Positions 4,312-5,128 of a DNA stretch of 5,128 nucleotides are shown here, piece by piece. Each line of letters opens with the position of its first letter. The stretch's first letter is position 1. The stretch is from Pseudomonadota bacterium (lineage in GTDB: Bacteria > Pseudomonadota > Alphaproteobacteria > Sphingomonadales > Sphingomonadaceae). The translations under genes and the position numbers were made by a program. The stretch covers positions 1 through 5,128 of the forward strand of contig JAEZBH010000070.1 of NCBI GenBank assembly GCA_023427285.1, given 5' to 3'. The notes beneath the pieces are model-generated. The model searched no databases and had not been told where the DNA came from. It worked only from the letters and a program-made list of their open reading frames with translations.

Positions 4312-4497
4312 TTAAGAAAGCGCGACCAACAAAGGATTTGAGAAGCGGGCGACCTGCTGCAAGCTGGTCGCAAACCGCTCTAAGGCGCCGTCCAATTTCA
4401 GGCCAGTATCTTTGCTGTCTTCGTAACCAGTATCTTTGCGTTCTTCGTAAATTGTCTGTTTTGGCTTTGTAGTTGTCAGTTTGGCCCCCTCCGCCAC
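4312..4497 (-). CDS. doubtful 61-codon ORF with an 8-residue repeat
   Basis: From GTG 4497 to TAA 4312 the minus strand encodes a charged product with the repeated unit YEERKDTG/YEDSKDTG and a tail LERFATSLQQVARFSNPLLVAL that could form an amphipathic helix. Its composition is more protein-like than the Cys/Leu-rich plus-strand reading of the same repeat. Against it: no Shine-Dalgarno sequence, only a GTG start, only mild G/C preference at third positions and no family I know. The same frame continues upstream as a shadow of the hydrolase gene, so it may be chance. Confidence 0.15.
   Translation of the reverse strand: MAEGAKLTTTKPKQTIYEERKDTGYEDSKDTGLKLDGALERFATSLQQVARFSNPLLVALS
4403..4450. 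repeat. 24-bp tandem repeat, two copies
   Basis: 4403-4426 and 4427-4450 are adjacent 24-bp units that both begin CCAGTATCTTTGC and end TCTTCGTAA, differing only by TG versus GT in the middle (22/24 identical). The unit is a whole number of codons. It lies about 100 bp before the hydrolase gene, in the low-GC region. Confidence 0.85.
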
Positions 4498-4551
4498 CAA
4501 AACGGTGCGGCTAGAACTGTTCCTATCGAAACACAGAGTGAGCAATTCCAG

Positions 4552-5128
4552 ATGACACGCATCGTATCCAACCTTCGCACCACACGCAGGATAGTTCTTG
4601 CAACCGGCCTCTCCGCTTTGGCGTTGGGGTTCCTTGCACCTAATCCGCTTTCCGCAAATCCGCTTTCCGCAAATCCGCATGTCCAGGGTGAAATCGCGAT
4701 GAGAAACGCATTCATTACCACACGGGACGGCACCAAAATCTTTTACAAAGATTGGGGGCCGAAGGATGCTCAAGCGCTGGTTTTCCACCACGGCTGGCCG
4801 CTTTCGAGCGACGACTGGGATAACCAGATGCTCTATTTCCTCGGTCAGGGCTTCCGCGTCATTGCCCATGACCGCCGCGGCCATGGTCGCTCGGATCAGA
4901 CCGATACCGGCAATGAGATGGACACCTATGCTGCCGATGTTGCAGAACTGGTGACAGCCCTTGATCTGAAGAACGCGATCCATATCGGCCACTCAACGGG
5001 CGGTGGCGAGGCGGCTCGCTATGCAGCCCGTGCCGAGCCAGGTCGCGTTTCCAAAGTCGTGCTGATCGGGGCTGTGACGCCGGTCATGGTAAAAAGCGCG
5101 GCCAATCCTGAAGGCACCCCCCTTGAAG
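4552..5128 (+). CDS. exported alpha/beta hydrolase (non-heme chloroperoxidase type), 3' end cut by the window
   Basis: The frame is open for 192 codons to the window edge. From residue 50 it matches the alpha/beta-hydrolase family often annotated as non-heme chloroperoxidase: TTRDGTKIFYKDWG (56-69), the oxyanion-hole block FHHGWPLSSDDWD (78-90), AHDRRGHGRSDQ (105-116), and the nucleophile elbow GHSTGGGE (146-153) with catalytic S148. The catalytic Asp and His would lie beyond the window (family length about 275-330). Residues 1-40 form an export signal with a TRRIVLA segment (11-17) resembling a twin-arginine motif, a hydrophobic core (about 15-28) and a duplicated NPLSA. An internal ATG at 4699 (M50) would give the cytosolic form usual in the family; neither start has a strong ribosome binding site. 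The natural reaction is probably ester or lactone hydrolysis, or cofactor-free perhydrolysis; the substrate cannot be inferred. Confidence 0.88.
   Translation, partial: MTRIVSNLRTTRRIVLATGLSALALGFLAPNPLSANPLSANPHVQGEIAMRNAFITTRDGTKIFYKDWGPKDAQALVFHHGWPLSSDDWDNQMLYFLGQGFRVIAHDRRGHGRSDQTDTGNEMDTYAADVAELVTALDLKNAIHIGHSTGGGEAARYAARAEPGRVSKVVLIGAVTPVMVKSAANPEGTPLE
4642..4678 (+). repeat. 15-bp tandem repeat in the hydrolase signal region
   Basis: AATCCGCTTTCCGCA occurs at 4642-4656 and 4657-4671 with identical sequence, followed by a partial third copy AATCCGC (4672-4678). In frame it encodes NPLSA-NPLSA-NP (residues 31-42), duplicating a possible signal-peptidase cleavage sequence. Confidence 0.9.

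Larger units (their letters stand above)
3943..4551. other. 609-bp region without a secure gene
   Basis: From the bdcA stop to the hydrolase start no ORF has both a good start and a recognisable product. The region holds, in order, two hairpins (3942-3998), the second hairpin/box element (4039-4100), a 7-4-7 palindrome (4147-4164), a coding-like minus-strand ORF tail (4155-4295), another 7-4-7 palindrome (4292-4309), a second weak minus-strand ORF (4312-4497) and a 24-bp tandem repeat (4403-4450). From about 4150 on it is visibly richer in A+T than the flanking genes, which could mean decayed or acquired DNA. No promoter for the hydrolase gene can be picked with confidence. Confidence 0.6.

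Noticed and set aside
4498..4992. Upstream part of a minus-strand ORF running 4312-4992
   Set aside because: It is antisense to the hydrolase gene, whose frame carries the catalytic motifs. Only the part beyond 4497 is kept, as a doubtful ORF.
1..5128. CRISPR array, insertion sequence or prophage
   Set aside because: No regularly spaced repeats with unique spacers, no transposase, integrase or phage proteins, and no paired terminal inverted repeats were seen.

Overview
The window looks like chromosomal DNA from a high-GC alphaproteobacterium. The DUF1489 protein at the left edge is a mostly alphaproteobacterial family, and codon use in the clear genes is strongly G/C at the third position. 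A sphingomonad-like host is a reasonable guess but is not proven. I see no rRNA, tRNA, CRISPR array, transposase or integrase.

Layout, left to right. (1) 1-412 (+): 3' part of a DUF1489 gene. It converges, with a 9-bp gap, on (2) 422-1108 (-): an exported head-GIN/DUF2807 protein with a ladder of GAGD turns. (3) 1201-1473 (+): a small exported protein transcribed divergently from the GIN gene; its last codons and stop are tandemly duplicated (27-bp unit). (4) 1510-2376 (-): a MOSC-domain protein of the YcbX/mARC type with a conserved cysteine. (5) 2377-2557: a 181-bp gap holding a hairpin plus a conserved box, recurring at 4039-4100. (6) 2558-3157 (-) and 3229-3942 (+): a divergent TetR regulator and SDR protein that I recognise as the bdcR-bdcA pair (BdcA is the c-di-GMP-binding biofilm-dispersal protein of E. 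coli). A perfect 18-bp palindrome lies in the 71-bp gap between them. (7) 3943-4551: about 600 bp with no secure gene, lower in GC, holding stacked hairpins, the second copy of the repeat, two more 7-4-7 palindromes, a 24-bp tandem repeat and two weak minus-strand ORFs. (8) 4552-5128 (+): 5' part of an alpha/beta hydrolase of the non-heme chloroperoxidase type, with an N-terminal export signal containing a 15-bp tandem repeat; it runs off the window.

How the parts may work together. The only clear regulatory unit is bdcR/bdcA: the repressor gene and its target are back to back, and the palindrome overlaps likely promoter elements for both, so BdcR probably controls bdcA and itself. The other genes look like independent housekeeping or envelope genes. 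Nothing here is clearly a new multi-gene system. The least explained material is the two-copy hairpin/box element and the unassigned 3943-4551 region. Short in-frame tandem duplications (12, 27, 24 and 15 bp) recur at four places.
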